Of a stretch of 64,000 nt of DNA, positions 6,884 to 16,053 are shown in pieces (within the stretch, counting starts at the first letter, position 1; each line of letters starts with the position of its first letter). The stretch spans positions 24,124-88,123 of the forward strand of contig CAIRMO010000055.1 in NCBI GenBank assembly GCA_903879705.1. Direction: 5' to 3'. This DNA is from an uncultured Candidatus Competibacteraceae bacterium. GTDB taxonomy: Bacteria; Pseudomonadota; Gammaproteobacteria; Competibacterales; Competibacteraceae. The translations under genes and the position numbers were made by a program. A model generated the notes under the pieces. The model was not told the DNA's origin. It saw only the letters and a list, made by a program, of their open reading frames with translations, and made no database searches.

Positions 6884-9214
6884 ATGAACAAGATGCTGTC
6901 CCTGTCCGCCGCTGGTATGGCCTTAGCGGTATTGCTGAGCGCGTGTGCAACGCCGCCGCCCTCCGAAGAAACTATCCAGCAAACCACGCCCGTCAGTGCT
7001 TCGCCGGTCGCTGGATCGCTGCGCCTGACGGCAAAGCCCCTATCGGCTACCGACCGATCCGGGGCCAGTGCGGAGGTGAAAGAAGCGTCCAGAACCACAA
7101 CTATTCTGCCGGGGACTGGCGATTTCATCGACCTGAAAGCTGCCGTCAAGCCGTCTCCGACCCGGATCAAGGCCACGCCGGGTGAAGTCACTCTCAACTT
7201 TGAGGGCGCTGATATCCGTGACGTTGCCAAGGTGGTATTCGACACCCTCAAGGAAAACTACACGGTTGACCCGCTGGTGCAGGGCGAGGTCACGGTGCAA
7301 ACCAGCCAGCCGTTGACGCCCAATCAGTTATTGCCAACCTTGGAAACCCTGCTGCGGATGAACAATGCGGTGCTGGTACACGAGGGCAATCTGTACAAGA
7401 TTCTGCCGGGGGCCGGCGCGGTCAAGCAGGGCAACCTGACGCCGCGATTGGGCAGCTCCGGCGGTGGTTACAGTGTGCGAATTGTGCCGCTGCGCTATAT
7501 CAGCGCCACCGAAATGCAGTCGATCATCGCGCCGTTGCTGCCGGATGGGGCGGTGCTGCGCGCCGATGTTGCCCGCAACCTGCTGATGTTGGCCGGTACG
7601 CCACAGGAGCTGGCCAACATTCAGACCACCATCGACACCTTTGATGTGAACTGGCTCAAGGGCATGTCGGTCGGGATGTTCCGGCTGCGCAATATCGACA
7701 GCCAGGCGATGGCGACCAACCTGAACCAGGTGCTGGGTGAAGGCTCCGGGACGCCCATCGCTGGTTTGCTCCGGTTTGTGCCGCTTAGCAAAATGAATGC
7801 GGTGCTGGTGATTACCCCACAGAAAGAATACCTGCGAGAGGTTGCGGTCTGGATCGAGCGGCTGGACGGGGTTGGCGGCGAGCGGCTGTATGTCTATCAC
7901 GTCCAGAACAGCCGGGCTGAATACCTTGCCGATTTGCTGAATGGTCTATTTAACTTGGGCAGTGGCGGCAGCAGCGGGCGCGGCGGCGAAGTGGCGCCGG
8001 GCTTAAAACCGGCTGAGGCGTCCAGCGGTATGTCTTCTGGCGGAGGTCTCTCCTCTGGCGGAGGTGTGTCCTCGAGCGGTGGCTTGTCCTCTGGCGGAGG
8101 TGCGTCCCCGGGTGGTTCCTCATCATCCGCTGGTTCCTCTTCTGCTTCGGGCAGTCGTTCCAGCAGTCGGGCTGGCGCCGCTACGGCAGGCAGCAGCGGC
8201 GGCGGCGGGCCGAGCGCCGGGATGGAGGAAGTCCGGATCGTCGCTGATATTGAAAACAACGCGCTGTTGATTTGGGCGACCAACCAGAACCATGAGCGGA
8301 TTGTCAGCACCCTGGAAAAAATGGATGTCCCCCCCCGGCAGGTGCTGATTGAAGCGACGATCGCCGAGGTGACCCTGACCGGCAAATTGTCGTATGGTGT
8401 GCAATGGTATTTCAATAACGATCTGGGTCAGGACTATACGGGAAACGGATTTTTCGGCCTCACCAGTGGCAACACCCCATTGAACGGAACAACAACGACC
8501 GATGGCAAAGTGACCACAGTGACCAAAGGATTGGCGATTGCGGCTGACAAGTTTACCTACGTCATCACTGGCGGTAATACCGTGAAGGCGTTGCTCAGCG
8601 CGCTGGCCAGCGATGGCAAGGTCAGGGTCTTGTCAGCGCCGCATGTGATGGCGCTGGACAGCCAACAGGCGCAGATCCGGGTGGGTACTCAACAACCGAC
8701 TCCATCCGGCACTTCCACCGTGAACAATGTGACCACCAGCGGTGGAGTCACTTACAAGGATACCGGGGTGTTTCTGAAGGTATTGCCCCGAATCAATTCC
8801 GGGGGCATGGTCAACATGGACATCTTGCAGGAGGTGATCGATGTGGGGCCGCTGGTGGATGTGAGTTCCGGTTCCGTGAGTTCCTCCGGGGAGTCGGTGG
8901 CGCTGAAACAGCGCGCCTATTTACAGCGGAGCGTAAACAGCAAGGTGGCGGTGAGGAGCGGCCAGACCGTGGTGCTGGGCGGTCTCATCCGCGATAACCG
9001 CGCTGAGGGTGAGAGCGGTGTGCCGGTGTTGTACAAGATTCCGGTGCTGGGGGCGCTGTTCGGCAATACTGCAGAGGAGGTAGAACGTACCGAACTGATC
9101 GTCTTGATCACGCCCCGGGTGGTGGAGGATAGCCAAGAGGCCGCGCAGGTCACTGATGAGATCAAGCGCAAGATGCAGGGATTGGCGCCGATGCTGCCGC
9201 CGCCAGCGGGTTGA
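6884..9214 (+). CDS. gspD: Type II secretion outer-membrane secretin GspD
   Basis: 776 residues from ATG 6884; the frame is open further upstream, but the start chosen gives a lipoprotein signal (MNKMLSLSAAGMALAVLLSA then Cys). N0 and N1-N3 domains follow (VTLNFEGADIRDVAKVVFDT; VRIVPLRYISATEMQSIIAP). The C-terminal secretin domain contains VPVLYKIPVLGALF and TELIVLITPRVVE. It forms the outer-membrane exit pore. Between N2 and N3, roughly residues 360-445, is an unusually long Ser/Gly-rich insert. The lipobox suggests self-piloting or Lol-dependent targeting. Confidence 0.96.
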   Translation: MNKMLSLSAAGMALAVLLSACATPPPSEETIQQTTPVSASPVAGSLRLTAKPLSATDRSGASAEVKEASRTTTILPGTGDFIDLKAAVKPSPTRIKATPGEVTLNFEGADIRDVAKVVFDTLKENYTVDPLVQGEVTVQTSQPLTPNQLLPTLETLLRMNNAVLVHEGNLYKILPGAGAVKQGNLTPRLGSSGGGYSVRIVPLRYISATEMQSIIAPLLPDGAVLRADVARNLLMLAGTPQELANIQTTIDTFDVNWLKGMSVGMFRLRNIDSQAMATNLNQVLGEGSGTPIAGLLRFVPLSKMNAVLVITPQKEYLREVAVWIERLDGVGGERLYVYHVQNSRAEYLADLLNGLFNLGSGGSSGRGGEVAPGLKPAEASSGMSSGGGLSSGGGVSSSGGLSSGGGASPGGSSSSAGSSSASGSRSSSRAGAATAGSSGGGGPSAGMEEVRIVADIENNALLIWATNQNHERIVSTLEKMDVPPRQVLIEATIAEVTLTGKLSYGVQWYFNNDLGQDYTGNGFFGLTSGNTPLNGTTTTDGKVTTVTKGLAIAADKFTYVITGGNTVKALLSALASDGKVRVLSAPHVMALDSQQAQIRVGTQQPTPSGTSTVNNVTTSGGVTYKDTGVFLKVLPRINSGGMVNMDILQEVIDVGPLVDVSSGSVSSSGESVALKQRAYLQRSVNSKVAVRSGQTVVLGGLIRDNRAEGESGVPVLYKIPVLGALFGNTAEEVERTELIVLITPRVVEDSQEAAQVTDEIKRKMQGLAPMLPPPAG
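8030..8220. repeat. Ser/Gly low-complexity repeat within gspD
   Basis: Degenerate tandem copies of TCCTCTGGCGGAGGT and variants encode SSGGG-type units inside the secretin N3 region, followed by an irregular Ser/Ala/Gly stretch to about residue 445. Loops at this position occur in other secretins but are often shorter. The repetitive DNA could change length by slippage in multiples of 15 bases. Confidence 0.8.
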
Positions 9215-9238
9215 GAACGACCAGGACAGGAGTAGACG

Positions 9239-11449
9239 ATGCAACCAGAAGCACAAGCCGCACTGCGCCGGGTGTGGTTGAAGCAGGAACAAGCCCGCTT
9301 TCAACAGCGCAGCCAGAATCACCCTGACGATGCCCAGGTCTGGCGGCAATTGGCGCGGAACTGCTGGGAATTGGACGAAATTGAGCCGGCTTTGGCGGCG
9401 CTTGACCGGGTTTTGACGCTGCAACCCGACGATGGTGAGGGGTTATTAGGCCGGATCGTCACCTGTCTGGCGCTTAATCGGAATGAGGAGGCGCTGGCGG
9501 CAGCGCTGCGGTTATTGAGGTTATTTCCCGACCACGTCGATGCGCGCTTGCAGCAGATTGAGGCGCTGCGCCGATTGGGGCGGTCAGCCGAGGCGCTGAC
9601 GGTTGGTGACGAGCTACTGGCGTTGCCCGGCCTCGCTCCGGCAACGCGGTGTTCAGCGCTTACAGTCAAGGTGGTGCTGCTGGGCGGTTTTAACCAGAAC
9701 GAGAAGGCCTTGGCGGTTGCCAAGGAAGGACTGGCGTTAGTGCCGAATGATCCGATGCTGGGCTTGCATCGCGCTACGCTACAGGCGCGGCTGGGGCAAT
9801 TCCCCGAAGCGCTGGCGGGAATTGACGCGCTGATCGCCGCGCCGGAAACCCGGTTTGGTGCGTTGTGCGTCAAGGCCCGGGCGCTGGCGGCGTTGCGGCG
9901 GTTTGATGAAGCCGATGCGATCCTGGTTGATCTCCAGGAACATTCTCCGCATCCGTCACTGGAGGCGATGTTCGAACCCCGGCGGTTGCCGGGCGAGACC
10001 TTGCCGGACAGTTTGCCCAAGCGCTACACGGCACGCGGGTTATATCTGATCGATTTTTTCAATGCCCGCGCCAACTGCGACTGGAGCGAGTGGGCGGCGG
10101 TGCTGGCAAATATCGATGATTTGACCGCTGACGCCTTGCGCTATGGCTTCGTGGCGGGGATCGAACCGTTTAGTTTATTGACCCTGCCGATTACGCCCGC
10201 CCGGCAAGCGGCAGTAGCACGCGCCCAGGCTACAGCGGTGGCGGCGCACATGGCGCCGATCCGGGAAACTCTGCACATCGAATGGCCGACGGTGCTGAAT
10301 CATGGCCGGTTACGGATTGGCTATGTCTCCGGCGATTTTCGCAATCACGCCACTGCGCACTTGGCCCGCAAGCTGTTTCGGACCCATGACCGAAGCCGGT
10401 TTGAGATTGTTGGGTTCAGTCTGCGTCCTGATGATGGCAGCGAATATCGGCGCGATAGTGCTGCGGGTTGCGACCGGTTTGTGGAACTGTTTGGGCTGAG
10501 CAACGCGGAAGCGGCGGTGCGCATTACCCAGGAGGAAATTCACATTCTGGTGGATATGCACGGCTACACCCGGTTTGCCCGGCCAGAGATTTTTGCGTTG
10601 CAGCCCGCACCCGTGCAAGTCAGTTTCCTCGGCTATCCGGGTACGCTCGGCGCGGCCTGTGTGCCGTATATCATCGCCGACCAGGTGGTGCTGCCGGACG
10701 AGTTGCGGCCCTGGTTCAGTGAGCAGCCGGTTTATCTGCCGGATTGTTATCAGGTGAACGACGATGAACAACCCATAGCGGCAACCGGCGTCACCCGGGC
10801 CGAGGTCGGGTTGCCGGAAAATCAGTTCGTTTTTTGCTGCTTCAACCATTTCCGGAAGATTGATCCGGAAACTTTTAGGGTGTGGATGCGGATTCTGGAT
10901 CAGGTTCCAGGCAGCGTTCTTTGGTTGCAGGCCGACAGTGTGCAGGGCATGGATCGGTTGCGCCGGGAGGCAGGGGCGCGTGGTGTGGATCCAGCGCGGC
11001 TCATGTTTGCGCCGTACCTGCCTAAAGCGCTGCACCTGGAACGGCTGCGGCTGGCGGACCTGTTTTTGGATACTTTCGTTTATAACGCCCATACAACAGC
11101 CAGCGATGCGCTGTGGGTAGATCTGCCGATCGTGACGTTGCGCGGCGGATCTTTTCAGTCGCGGGTTTGCGCAAGTCTGTTAGGCACACTGGGATTGCCG
11201 GAGCTGATTACCGATCACAGCGCGGCGTTCGAGGTATTGGCGGTGGCCTTAGCGCATGATCCGGAGCGATTGCAGGGGTTGCGGGCGCGATTGCGGGCGC
11301 GGCGGTTGATGGAGCCGCTGTTTGATACGGCGCGTTTCGTTCGGGGCTTGGAGCGGTCGTTCTGGTTGCTGTGGGATTGCTATCATGCGAACCGGCAACC
11401 TGAACCGCTTTATCTTCAAAAGGATAGCGATTTTGGCCCGGTCGTTTGA
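9239..11449 (+). CDS. TPR protein with SPINDLY-type O-GlcNAc transferase (GT41) domain
   Basis: 736 residues. The N-terminal ~260 residues are TPR-like helical repeats (DDAQVWRQLARNCWELDEIE; DHVDARLQQIEALRRLG). The C-terminal ~400 residues match the bacterial GT41 transferase family: LRIGYVSGDFRNHATAHL, PVQVSFLGYPGTLGA, FNHFRKIDPETFRVWMRIL, DTFVYNAHTTASDALWVDLP and the nucleotide-sugar loop around LRGGSFQSRVCASLL. Such enzymes transfer GlcNAc or another sugar to proteins in the cytosol. The start ATG follows ACAGGAG 25 bases after gspD, suggesting cotranscription with the secretion genes. The substrate is unknown. Confidence 0.9.
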   Translation: MQPEAQAALRRVWLKQEQARFQQRSQNHPDDAQVWRQLARNCWELDEIEPALAALDRVLTLQPDDGEGLLGRIVTCLALNRNEEALAAALRLLRLFPDHVDARLQQIEALRRLGRSAEALTVGDELLALPGLAPATRCSALTVKVVLLGGFNQNEKALAVAKEGLALVPNDPMLGLHRATLQARLGQFPEALAGIDALIAAPETRFGALCVKARALAALRRFDEADAILVDLQEHSPHPSLEAMFEPRRLPGETLPDSLPKRYTARGLYLIDFFNARANCDWSEWAAVLANIDDLTADALRYGFVAGIEPFSLLTLPITPARQAAVARAQATAVAAHMAPIRETLHIEWPTVLNHGRLRIGYVSGDFRNHATAHLARKLFRTHDRSRFEIVGFSLRPDDGSEYRRDSAAGCDRFVELFGLSNAEAAVRITQEEIHILVDMHGYTRFARPEIFALQPAPVQVSFLGYPGTLGAACVPYIIADQVVLPDELRPWFSEQPVYLPDCYQVNDDEQPIAATGVTRAEVGLPENQFVFCCFNHFRKIDPETFRVWMRILDQVPGSVLWLQADSVQGMDRLRREAGARGVDPARLMFAPYLPKALHLERLRLADLFLDTFVYNAHTTASDALWVDLPIVTLRGGSFQSRVCASLLGTLGLPELITDHSAAFEVLAVALAHDPERLQGLRARLRARRLMEPLFDTARFVRGLERSFWLLWDCYHANRQPEPLYLQKDSDFGPVV

Positions 11450-11648
11450 AACCCGCTATCGGGTGTGGCGGTGATTTTATGCAGGTTTGTTGCTTTTATG
11501 AAACTACGGCGCGGCTTCTCGATGTGGTTATTCAGAATGTCCGGATTAGGCTTAACATTCGGAATTGCCGTTACTTATGCCGGCGTGGTTTTCAAAGGTG
11601 GATTCTTTGTTCGCGGTAGCGAAGGATCAATTTTGTTGGGTTGCTGTA
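11450..11648. other. Gene-free stretch after the GT41 gene
   Basis: About 200 bases without a convincing gene. A short plus-strand frame at 11465-11689 has no ribosome site and no recognisable product and runs through the promoter described next. A small inverted repeat ACCCGCTATCGGGT at 11451-11464 lies just after the GT41 stop but has no T-run, so it is a poor terminator. Confidence 0.5.
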
Positions 11649-11676
11649 TTGACAACAACACTTTGTTGTGTAGAAT
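11649..11676 (+). promoter_or_regulatory. Sigma-70 promoter with inverted repeat in the spacer
   Basis: TTGACA at 11649-11654, a 16-base spacer and TAGAAT at 11671-11676. The spacer contains the inverted repeat ACAAC (11655-11659) / GTTGT (11665-11669), which could be an operator. Predicted transcription starts near 11683, leaving a leader of about 117 bases before the exported-protein gene at 11800. The -35 is a perfect consensus. Confidence 0.65.
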
Positions 11677-11799
11677 CCACAGACAGTGAGGCGTGCCACC
11701 GTATAGACGGGCAAGTGCTTAACCGCTAAACTGTTCGCCAATGTGGTTCGGAAACCCTCTTCAAGGTTTGTTTTTTGCCAACACTTAGGAGCTGATGCT

Positions 11800-13266
11800 A
11801 TGAGTTTTAAGGTGAACAAAATTGCGGCCGCTGTGGCTGTGAGTCTGGGGACTTCGGTTGTGGGCATGAATGTCGCGCAAGCCGATGCGGTGTTTTTCCC
11901 GTACTTGATCGCATCGCCTGCGGTTACGACCATTTTGTCGGTCGTCAATGAGGGACCGACAAATAGCAAGCTCCACTATCGGTACTACTACAAGGAGGAT
12001 GCCGGCAGTGCCGAGGCGAATCGTCTTTCTGGATGCACGGAAGCCGATTACCCCAACTGGACGAGCCCTAATGATGTCGTGACCTTTGATATCAGCAATG
12101 TTTTCGGGGCTCCTCGCAATGGTGTACTGTTTGAGGGGGCTACTGGCGGAAACTACGATGATTTCGCGATCTTCCGTCACAAGACAATCCGTGCCAATGC
12201 CGTTGTTGACAATGACTTTTCGGGCTTTAGCTTCGCGAAGAATGTCAACGGCGAGGCGTTCATCATCGAATTCGCGAGCGGTTCTGTCTGGGGTTATTCA
12301 GCTTATAATGCGGCTGAAATCCTGACGTACACTGGTGCCTACGTCGGTGCACCGGCGGATGCTCTGAAGTCCGTAAATCCCGTGAATGAATTCGATTTCT
12401 CGGACCGTGTCGAGGTGAACGGTGAGGTGTTGGTAGCGGCACCAACTAACGAGAGTAAAGCGAATATAATCGAAAGGTATCGGGTGCCGATTACGATCAT
12501 GCCATTCAAGGAGGTTACAACGCGCCTGTTCGTAACGCCGATTAACCCCAACAAGCCTTTCCAGGTGCCGACTGAAAAGAATCTCTATACGGCGGGTATC
12601 CGCTTGGAAGTAAACGACAACACCAGTCTGCAACAGGTGATGTTTGATCGTGACGAGAACCCGGTCTCTGGTCGGGTCACCAAGCAGGTTGTCTGCGTAG
12701 GTGCGGTTGATGTGCCTGAGTTGATCAATGAGGCCATTCGTTCGCGGGTAGCGAATGGCGGGTGGAGTAATGTTGGCATTATTTTGGGTGGCCTTCCTGC
12801 TCCCGCTGTCGCTGTTAACCAGGCGATTGTCCTCAAGCTGGAATATGGTGTCGCGGTTCCACCGGCAACAGAAGCAGCGCTGGATGGCGTCCTTGTTGGT
12901 TCCGGTAGTTATAACAACGGCTACTGGTTGCGTAAGGGCATTCGCGAATCCGTGCCGCGCAACTTTATGATAGCTGGTTTTGGTAGTTATCCGGTACTCC
13001 CGGTATTCCTGATGCCTGAAGCGGCCCAGGACGTTAATGCGCCTTACCCGGTGATCAGCACACAGGGGGTGGATGCCTATAATGCTACTGTGGCTCTTGA
13101 AGCGCGGTTGCCATCAGGGATCAGCTACCAGGATTACGTTCCCTATTCATGGAATACTTCGTATGAGTATTACCTAGCGAATGTGGCGAATATAGCTGCT
13201 GGGCGTCACCCTGTATATGAACCCTTTAATGTCGTTGAACAGGCGTTGAAGTCAATAGCGCAGTAA
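11800..13266 (+). CDS. Exported protein of unknown function
   Basis: 488 residues from ATG 11800, preceded by TTAGGAGC. The first ~28 residues are a Sec signal peptide (KVNKIAAAVAVSLGTSVVG then NVAQADA). The mature protein is beta-rich in appearance, with aromatic patches (AVFFPYLIASPAVTTILSVV; KLHYRYYYKEDAG) and only two cysteines that could pair (around SGCTEAD and VVCVGAV). No enzyme motif, repeat or anchor was recognised. It has its own strong promoter and terminator, so it is probably well expressed. It lies downstream of a T2SS cluster and could be a T2SS substrate or surface/periplasmic protein; this is inference. Confidence 0.85.
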   Translation: MSFKVNKIAAAVAVSLGTSVVGMNVAQADAVFFPYLIASPAVTTILSVVNEGPTNSKLHYRYYYKEDAGSAEANRLSGCTEADYPNWTSPNDVVTFDISNVFGAPRNGVLFEGATGGNYDDFAIFRHKTIRANAVVDNDFSGFSFAKNVNGEAFIIEFASGSVWGYSAYNAAEILTYTGAYVGAPADALKSVNPVNEFDFSDRVEVNGEVLVAAPTNESKANIIERYRVPITIMPFKEVTTRLFVTPINPNKPFQVPTEKNLYTAGIRLEVNDNTSLQQVMFDRDENPVSGRVTKQVVCVGAVDVPELINEAIRSRVANGGWSNVGIILGGLPAPAVAVNQAIVLKLEYGVAVPPATEAALDGVLVGSGSYNNGYWLRKGIRESVPRNFMIAGFGSYPVLPVFLMPEAAQDVNAPYPVISTQGVDAYNATVALEARLPSGISYQDYVPYSWNTSYEYYLANVANIAAGRHPVYEPFNVVEQALKSIAQ

Positions 13267-13292
13267 ATTAGCGCGGCCTAGGCCGGGCGGAA

Positions 13293-13317
13293 GGGCCACC
13301 TTGGGTGGCCCTTTTTT
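13293..13317 (+). terminator. Rho-independent terminator
   Basis: Perfect stem GGGCCACC / GGTGGCCC with loop TTG, followed by six T residues. It closes the transcript of the exported protein ending at 13266. Confidence 0.9.
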
Positions 13318-13458
13318 ATTGATTCGCCTCCGGAGGCAAGGTCGATCAAGCCGATCAAGGCTGACCGCCGGGAAAAAGCCGGTACTCAATTCTGATCGTC
13401 CATTAGGCGATTAGCTACCCCCTGACCTAAAGGCCAGGGTCTCTCGTGGAGAAGCCCG

Positions 13459-15228
13459 ATGACAAAATTTTTCCTCACACTAGCGAGTGTGCTGCTGGCG
13501 GCAATTGCGCAGGCGGACGATCGTTTGAATCCCGTGGTGTTAAACCAGCACGTCCTGGACCAGTACGCGACTTGGGATTTTGCGCTGTCTGAAAGTGGCA
13601 AACCCTGGTTTGCCTATTATGGCGTGGATAATCTGTTGTATGTGCGTCGACCGGATGGCACCGAGGTCGCGCTGGGCGCTACTGATCGGTCACGCCAGCA
13701 ATCCGGGTTGGCCATAGCGCCAGTCGATGAGCGCTTGAGCCTATTCTGGCGGGACAAGCTGCCTCGTAAAAATCTGTATTTGCTGCCCAAACTTGATCCC
13801 ACCGGAGTTGCGCCGCCACCGGTCGTGGTTGGCAGTGAAGAATCCGAGCCGCTGGTCCGGATGAATCTGGCCCAAGGTGGTGGCGTCGATTACCTGCTTT
13901 GGATGGGTGAGAAGGGCGATCCAAAAAGCGGGGAGAAATACCATATTTACTTCCGCACGGTTGATCAGGACGGTAAGGCGCTATCGCCGGTGGAACAAGT
14001 CATGCCCGGCATCTACCCCGCCTGGATTGTTGCGCCGGATGTAATCCCGGTGTTTTCCTGGATGATGTACGAAGACAAGCCGGCAATGACCATGCGAGTC
14101 TTTGATCGCGCCAAAAAGAGTTTTAGCCCACTGGTGAAGATCGCCGATGCGCCTACGATTAGTCCGATTTTCGAGGCGTTTAAATCGGGCGACCGCTGGT
14201 TCCTGTTGTGGTTGGGCCATTATGGCGATAAAGGGGAACTGTTGCTGGAAGGCACCTACTCGGACGATAAAGGCCAGACCTGGAAGCGATTCGCCATCGA
14301 GGATCTGCGTGGCCTGGATATGGGCAGCGTCAGCATCGTTAGCGACCAAAAGACTAACCTTATCATTGCGCTGTATGGCAATCGGCAGTTGATGGACCCC
14401 ACTAACACCACTAACATCAAGAACAATGTCTATGTGGTGCGATCCACCGACAACGGTACGACCTGGCAGAAACCGCAGACAGTGCGTTCCGACGAACTCC
14501 GCTTGACCAAGGCGCAATATCCGGTGCTGGCGCTCGGTTCACAACCAGGGACTGTAATGCTGGCTTGGGAAGACTGGCGTGATATCCGTCCCAACGTCTA
14601 TGTGAGTTATTCCAAGGACTATGGGGCAACGTGGGAACCGGCATTGCCGTTGGGTCGGCCTGGAGTTTGGAACCTGGGTCTGGATTTGCAGCCCCATTCG
14701 ATGATTGGACGGGAGGACCGTTTCTCACTGATCGCCAAGCAATATAAGGACGACGCGCTGTCGGCAAATAAGGATTACGTTCTGTATAGTTTTACTTGGG
14801 ATGAAGTCAAGCGGAATGCTGCGGAATTCAAGATTTCGGAACTCCAGCGGGCGCACGCCACCGAGGCCCGGTTGCGCGAACGGGCGACGCAATACTGGCA
14901 AGCCATGCAGGATGGTCAGTACGAGATGACTTACGCCATCATGGACCCGTTCTACCGCAGTCAGCGCGATCTTAAAGCCCACCTTTCCAGCAAGGGCCGG
15001 GTGAAATATCATCGCTTTCAGGTCGGTCCGATTGTCCAGAAAGGCAATCTTGCCCGGGTTCAGATCGAAATAGAAACTTCGGTTCCCGAGTTCAAACTGC
15101 CGGACGGCAAGATCATCAGTCAACCGGCTAAAACCGTATCATTCCTGCAAACATGGGTCTTCCTGAATGATGACTGGCATCTTGAATATTACGATGAGAT
15201 GGCCGAAAAGAGTTCTACCAGTTACTAA
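13459..15228 (+). CDS. Exported Asp-box (sialidase-like beta-propeller) protein
   Basis: 589 residues, ATG preceded by GTGGAGAAG. A signal peptide (KFFLTLASVLLAAIAQA) is followed by a region with three Asp-box motifs: SDDKGQTWKR, STDNGTTWQK and SKDYGATWEP. These mark BNR/sialidase-type beta-propellers. The final ~120 residues (RERATQYWQAMQDGQYEMTY to the end) look like an NTF2-like domain. Catalytic sialidase residues could not be assigned, so it may bind rather than cleave glycan. It lies 24 bases before the polysaccharide ABC exporter and is probably cotranscribed, which suggests a role at the cell surface. Confidence 0.8.
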   Translation: MTKFFLTLASVLLAAIAQADDRLNPVVLNQHVLDQYATWDFALSESGKPWFAYYGVDNLLYVRRPDGTEVALGATDRSRQQSGLAIAPVDERLSLFWRDKLPRKNLYLLPKLDPTGVAPPPVVVGSEESEPLVRMNLAQGGGVDYLLWMGEKGDPKSGEKYHIYFRTVDQDGKALSPVEQVMPGIYPAWIVAPDVIPVFSWMMYEDKPAMTMRVFDRAKKSFSPLVKIADAPTISPIFEAFKSGDRWFLLWLGHYGDKGELLLEGTYSDDKGQTWKRFAIEDLRGLDMGSVSIVSDQKTNLIIALYGNRQLMDPTNTTNIKNNVYVVRSTDNGTTWQKPQTVRSDELRLTKAQYPVLALGSQPGTVMLAWEDWRDIRPNVYVSYSKDYGATWEPALPLGRPGVWNLGLDLQPHSMIGREDRFSLIAKQYKDDALSANKDYVLYSFTWDEVKRNAAEFKISELQRAHATEARLRERATQYWQAMQDGQYEMTYAIMDPFYRSQRDLKAHLSSKGRVKYHRFQVGPIVQKGNLARVQIEIETSVPEFKLPDGKIISQPAKTVSFLQTWVFLNDDWHLEYYDEMAEKSSTSY

Positions 15229-15252
15229 ACTGGATCGCGGACGGTGTGCTGA

Positions 15253-16053
15253 ATGAAACCGATCTACCGGTTACCTGGTGCGTTGCGGCTATTCCCGCCC
15301 TTCGTAGGGCGGGAATTGCGTGAGCAATACGCCGGTTCTGTTTTGGGGGTGCTGTGGAGCGTTCTGCAACCGGTCTTGTTGATTCTTTTGTATTGGTGGG
15401 TATTCGCCACCGTCATGCAAATCCGGTTTCCAGCAAATTCTGCGCTGGCGGATACGCCATTCATCGTGTTTCTGCTATCGACCTTGTTGCCGTGGTTCGC
15501 TTTTCAGGACAGTCTGAGCCGCGCCACGGGTGCTATTCTCAACCGGCGTGACATGGTCCGTAAGGTTCACTTTCCCGCACAGGTATTTCCCTTGGCAGCG
15601 GCGGCGGCGGCTTTTATGGTTCATTCGGGCTGTTACTTGCTGTTTCTGGTCGCTTTCGCCCTGTGGCACGGTGGGTTACCGGTCAGTGCATGGGGGGCGG
15701 TGATCGTGTTGCTGGGCTTCCAGTTTGCCGTAACTGCCGGGTTGGGATTGCTGTTAGCGTCCTTCACTGTTTATCTGCGCGATATCCAGCAGGTGTTGAG
15801 TTTACTGCTGGCGGTCATTTTCTACACCGCGCCAATACTCTACCCGTTGTCGCAAGTACCGGCAGAATTTCACAGTCTGATTCATTTCAACCCGTTTACC
15901 ATCTTCGCCGAGGCCTATCATGGTGCGGTATTAGCCGGTGTCTGGCCAGAACCGGCGGTATTGGCAGGACTGATGCTGTTTGCCATTGGTTCGCTCGTTG
16001 CAGGCGTTTATGCCTTTCGGCGGCTAGAACCGGGTTTCGCTGATGTGTTATGA
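15253..16053 (+). CDS. Polysaccharide ABC transporter permease (Wzm/KpsM type)
   Basis: 266 residues with six predicted membrane spans and the ABC-2 permease signature near the N-terminus (REQYAGSVLGVLWSVLQPVL) and LPWFAFQDSLSRATGAI. Together with the next gene it would export an undecaprenyl-linked polysaccharide from the cytoplasm to the periplasm. ATG overlaps nothing upstream; the stop overlaps the ATPase start (ATGA). Confidence 0.92.
   Translation: MKPIYRLPGALRLFPPFVGRELREQYAGSVLGVLWSVLQPVLLILLYWWVFATVMQIRFPANSALADTPFIVFLLSTLLPWFAFQDSLSRATGAILNRRDMVRKVHFPAQVFPLAAAAAAFMVHSGCYLLFLVAFALWHGGLPVSAWGAVIVLLGFQFAVTAGLGLLLASFTVYLRDIQQVLSLLLAVIFYTAPILYPLSQVPAEFHSLIHFNPFTIFAEAYHGAVLAGVWPEPAVLAGLMLFAIGSLVAGVYAFRRLEPGFADVL

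Noticed and set aside
11465..11689. Short plus-strand frame of 74 codons after the GT41 gene
   Set aside because: No ribosome site, unconvincing composition, and it overlaps a consensus promoter.
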